Positions 61,396-64,000 of a stretch of 64,000 nt of DNA are shown here, piece after piece. This stretch comes from Glebionis coronaria (Eukaryota > Streptophyta > Magnoliopsida > Asterales > Asteraceae): positions 357,926,752 to 357,990,751 of the forward strand of contig CM046879.1 of assembly GCA_025667525.1 (NCBI GenBank), given 5' to 3'. How positions within the stretch are numbered: position 1 is the stretch's first letter; every line of letters begins with the position of its first letter. Made by a program: the position numbers and the translations under genes. The notes beneath the pieces were generated by a model that was given only the letters and a program-made list of their open reading frames with translations, was not told the origin of the DNA and made no database searches.

Positions 61396-62436
61396 GTTGC
61401 GAAGCTCGTGGAAAGCTCTTGGGTGTTGTCCTTGTTTTTATTGTGTTTCGTGTTTCATATATCTTCTAAGTAGTTGTAGTAGCGATTTGGGTACATTGGC
61501 TTGGCTAGAAACACGAATTCCCAAGAAAAAATCTAATCTTTCTTGTTGCCTACAAGTCTCGAACACTTTACTTGTTACGATCTGATTATTGTGATCGCAT
61601 AAACCTGGGGTTTCTACTTGCGATCAAATATCACGATCACAACTTACGATCCACGTTACGATCTATTACTACGATCAAGACTACGATCAAGGAGTATGAT
61701 CTAGTGACTGTGATCTTAGTACGATCTAGTGACTGCGATCTGAGTACGATCTAGTGACTGCAATCTGAATACGATCTAGTGACTGCGATCCGAGTACGAT
61801 CTAGTGACTACGATCCCCTCTGCGATGCAAGGATACGATCCCTACTGCGATCAACGAGTGCGATCCAGCGTCACGATCAAGGAGTGCGATCCAGCGTCAC
61901 GATCAAGGAGTGTGATCCAGCGTCACGATCAAGGAGTCCGATCCAGCGTCACGATCAAGGAGTACGACGAGTGTTACGATCAATCGTCACGATAAAAGAC
62001 TGCGATCCAAGACCACGATCTAAGACCACGATCCAAGACCACGATCCAAGACCACGATCTAATACCACGATCCAAGACCACGATCCAAGACCACGATCCA
62101 AGACCACGATCCAAGACCACGATTAAGACCACGATCAAGACTACGATCAAGGACTACGATCAAGGATGCGATCAGGGTTGCCATCTTAGAGTGCGATGGG
62201 TGACATTGTGGTGGACATTTAAATCTTGTTCAAGTACTTTTCAGTAAAATCAAATTTTTTCCCTACTAGTTTTTGGCTATATCTAACTCAATTTAAAAAA
62301 TTGGTGATACACAATTTTTTCAGCTAACCGTTTTGTCGTACTGAGGTATTTTTGTCGGGCTAGAAAATTTAGGCAAAGTTTTATTTTGTTGACACTCTAA
62401 CACACGCTTTCTACGAATTGAGATCCTGATTTTCAC
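61396..62436 (+). mobile_element. Element D: 5' region (LTR and/or leader) of a Copia
   Basis: About 1 kb ahead of a Copia gag, dominated by the CGATC array at 61578-62174. I could not fix the LTR ends or a primer-binding site. A possible TATA, ggctatatcta, lies near 62270. The start near 61396 is inferred only from the end of element A homology. Confidence 0.5.
61578..62174. repeat. CGATC tandem array, 13-, 25- and 26-bp units
   Basis: About 41 GATC in 600 bp, mostly as ACGATC or GCGATC. Three blocks: a 25-bp unit tagtgactgcgatctgagta+cgatc (about 61690-61815, four to five copies), a 26-bp unit tgcgatccagcgtcacgatc+aaggag (about 61858-61960, four copies), and a 13-bp unit aagaccacgatcc (about 62005-62140, about nine copies). 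The longer units look like doubled and diverged versions of the 13-bp unit. The open frame across it (61779-62126) is a by-product of the periodicity. Confidence 0.9.
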
Positions 62437-63438
62437 ATGACTTCTACGATGACGTCTCAATAAGATGTTTATGCTGCGGGTAATGAGAATCGTCCACCAA
62501 TGCTTACCAAGGAGAATTACACTACATGGGCTAGTCGTCTCCTTCGTTATGCAAAATGTAAACCTTTGGGAATGTTGATTGTTAAATCGATTCAAAAAGG
62601 TCCGTATGTTAGAAGAACAATTCTTGTGCCTGGGGACCCTACGAATGCTAACCTAGTGGCTGACTCTAGTCATGAGAAAATGGATGAAGAATTAGCTAAA
62701 GCTGAATCCAAACAACTCGACGCTGATGATCAAGCAATTCAAGTCATTCTCATGGGACTTCCTGAAGATGTTTCTGCTGTTGTTGATAGTTGTGAAACCG
62801 CACACGAGATGTGGCTTAGGATTCAGAAAATGATGAAGGGGAGTGCAATTGGTTTACAAGAAAAGGAAACTAAGTTGCTTCTTGAATGGAAGAAATTTAC
62901 GTCTACTGAAGGAGAACAAATTGAACATTACTATCATCGGTTTTCAACCCTCATGAATAACCTTAGAATAAAAAAACATGAACCTGCTCAAATTGCTGCC
63001 AATATCAAATTTCTTGATAATCTACCTTCTGAATGGTCACGATATGTCACTCTTGTCAATCAAACCAAGGATCTTCATGTCGTGGACTACACTCAAGTAT
63101 ATGATTATTTGAAGATGAATCAAGATGAAGCTAACGAAGTTAGGGCGGAACGACGGGCCAAGACACAAGATCCATTGGCTTTTATGGCGAACTCTCCATC
63201 ATCGATGTCATATCCCATGGTCCCTTACCATCAACCCTCAACAAGTAACTTCATGCCACAACAACAACAACAACCATTCACCTCTTATGGATATCAATCT
63301 CCTACTGCTGTGAATTACTTACAACAATCCATTGCCTGTTTTGATGACATCACCGATCCTACTCATGCGATTAATACTGGTCTTGCACTTCTCGCAAAGG
63401 CATTCAAATTTACCATTAACCCCACCAACAACAACTAG
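62437..63438 (+). pseudogene. D Copia Gag (UBN2 type)
   Basis: The original start is probably the ATG at 62437, with an in-frame TAA at 62461-62463; the open part restarts at 62500 (MLTKENYTTWASRLLRYAKC). Parts: NENRPPMLTKENYTTWASRL, DDQAIQVILMGLPEDV, AHEMWLRIQKMMKGSAIG, FSTLMNNLRIKKHEPAQIAA, NIKFLDNLPSEWSRYVTLVN, then a Gln-rich linker. It stops with a TAG at 63436-63438, where related Gags continue. Gag would form the particle. The element belongs to a Copia group I recall as common in Anthemideae. Confidence 0.88.
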
Positions 63439-64000
63439 AGAATCTCCTCGAACACTAGAAATAGGCAGATTGCTCAACCTTTCATGAATGCGAATCAAGA
63501 TCGCCAATTGATAGTTGCTGGGAACACAGGGACACAATACGGTCAGAATAATGGGTAGACTATTGGGAATGCAGGAAATCAGTATGGACAAATTCGTGGT
63601 CAGAATCCGAATGTTGCAAATGTGGGAGAATGGGTTAATTGTTGTGCCAGCGGTTAATAATCAGATGGGAAATATTGTGGCTGCAAGGGCTGAGAATACT
63701 GGTATGGGAAATGGAAACAACAATCGTCAGGTTTAGTGCTACAACTGCAGGGGATTTGGTCATTATGCTCGAGATTGCACAGCTAAAAAGAAAAGGGATG
63801 CTGCTTATCTTCAGATTCAGCTTCTCATAGCACAAAAAGAAGAGGCAGGGATTCCACTTCAAGCTGAGGAATTTGATCTTATGGCTTATGCAGCTGGATA
63901 TGACGAGGAAGAAGAAGTGAATGCCAACTACATCTTGGTGGCAAACCTATAGCATGCATCTACCTCAGGAATGCATGATGACATTGCTCCCGTCTATGAT
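63439..64000 (+). pseudogene. D Gag C-terminal part with CCHC knuckle, continues off the window
   Basis: It continues the frame of 62437 as RISSNTRNRQIAQPFMNANQ, with further stops (TAG near 63556, TAA TAA near 63654) and a frameshift. Near 63735 another frame gives a stop, then CYNCRGFGHYARDC (CX2CX4HX4C), AAYLQIQLLIAQKEEAGIPL, QAEEFDLMAYAAGYDEEEEV and a stop near 63950. The rest of the element lies outside. Confidence 0.85.

Noticed and set aside
61779..62126. 115-residue frame with repeated DHDPRPRSK-type units
   Set aside because: A 13-bp repeat gives a 13-residue periodic frame automatically. It lies in the 5' region of a Copia and no start context supports it.
61680..62140. CRISPR-like array
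   Set aside because: Direct repeats with short, related spacers, in a plant retroelement. Units are 13-26 bp and the spacers are themselves repeats.

Overview
The window is plant nuclear DNA with no host gene that I can support. It is a multi-level nest of LTR retrotransposons. Several Gag-like and accessory proteins resemble, from memory, retroelement proteins of Asteraceae, especially tribe Anthemideae (Tanacetum, Artemisia, Chrysanthemum). Examples are the CYNCRGFGHYARDC knuckle near 63750, the Athila-type Gag with the CGGAH knuckle, and the 3' accessory ORF of the outermost element. The family assignment is an inference; the nesting is read directly from LTR ends, primer-binding sites, polypurine tracts and target-site duplications (TSDs).

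Layout. The oldest layer, element E, is a minus-strand Copia. Its 3' LTR fills 1-620 and its 3' accessory ORF runs on at 640-2756 and 30596-31109. It was split by element F, a plus-strand Ty3/gypsy of Tekay type (2762-30595). F has a copia, G (5038-14101, minus), inside its 5' LTR, a 293-bp solo LTR at 15595-15887, and element H (17350-25431, minus) in its interior. H is a non-autonomous element with unusual TA...TA ends and perfect attgg TSDs. F's own pol is reduced to fragments (26960-27960). E is also cut at 31110 by element A, a minus-strand Ty3/gypsy chromovirus that continues to the right. A's 3' LTR (31110-42917) holds element B (32404-41607, plus), an internally deleted Athila with attat TSDs. 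A's pol (42988-61395) holds a SINE-like insert (44159-44308) and element C (44528-61131, minus), a full-length Athila with atagc TSDs. A further copia, D (from about 61400, plus), runs out of the window.

How the pieces work together. B, C and probably H belong to one Athila group: all use a tRNA-Asp primer-binding site. H and C share the region 3' of the coding block, so H probably depended on enzymes from C-like elements. All coding regions carry stops or frameshifts, so none should be active now. C is the best preserved, yet its integrase has lost two catalytic acidic residues.

Beyond routine annotation, several LTRs carry their own reiterated short motif (TGTCAGCG in E, a GGTTCCTTATC/GATAAGGAACC module in G, TTCGGAA in H, CGATC in D, CCGAG hairpins in A), and in E and G the motif also occurs inside coding sequence. 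H and the solo LTR share a core-promoter layout in which a TATA box is followed at once by a CCTCCTA/TAGGAGG hairpin. C also carries about 258 bp of plastid DNA from the start of trnI-GAU.
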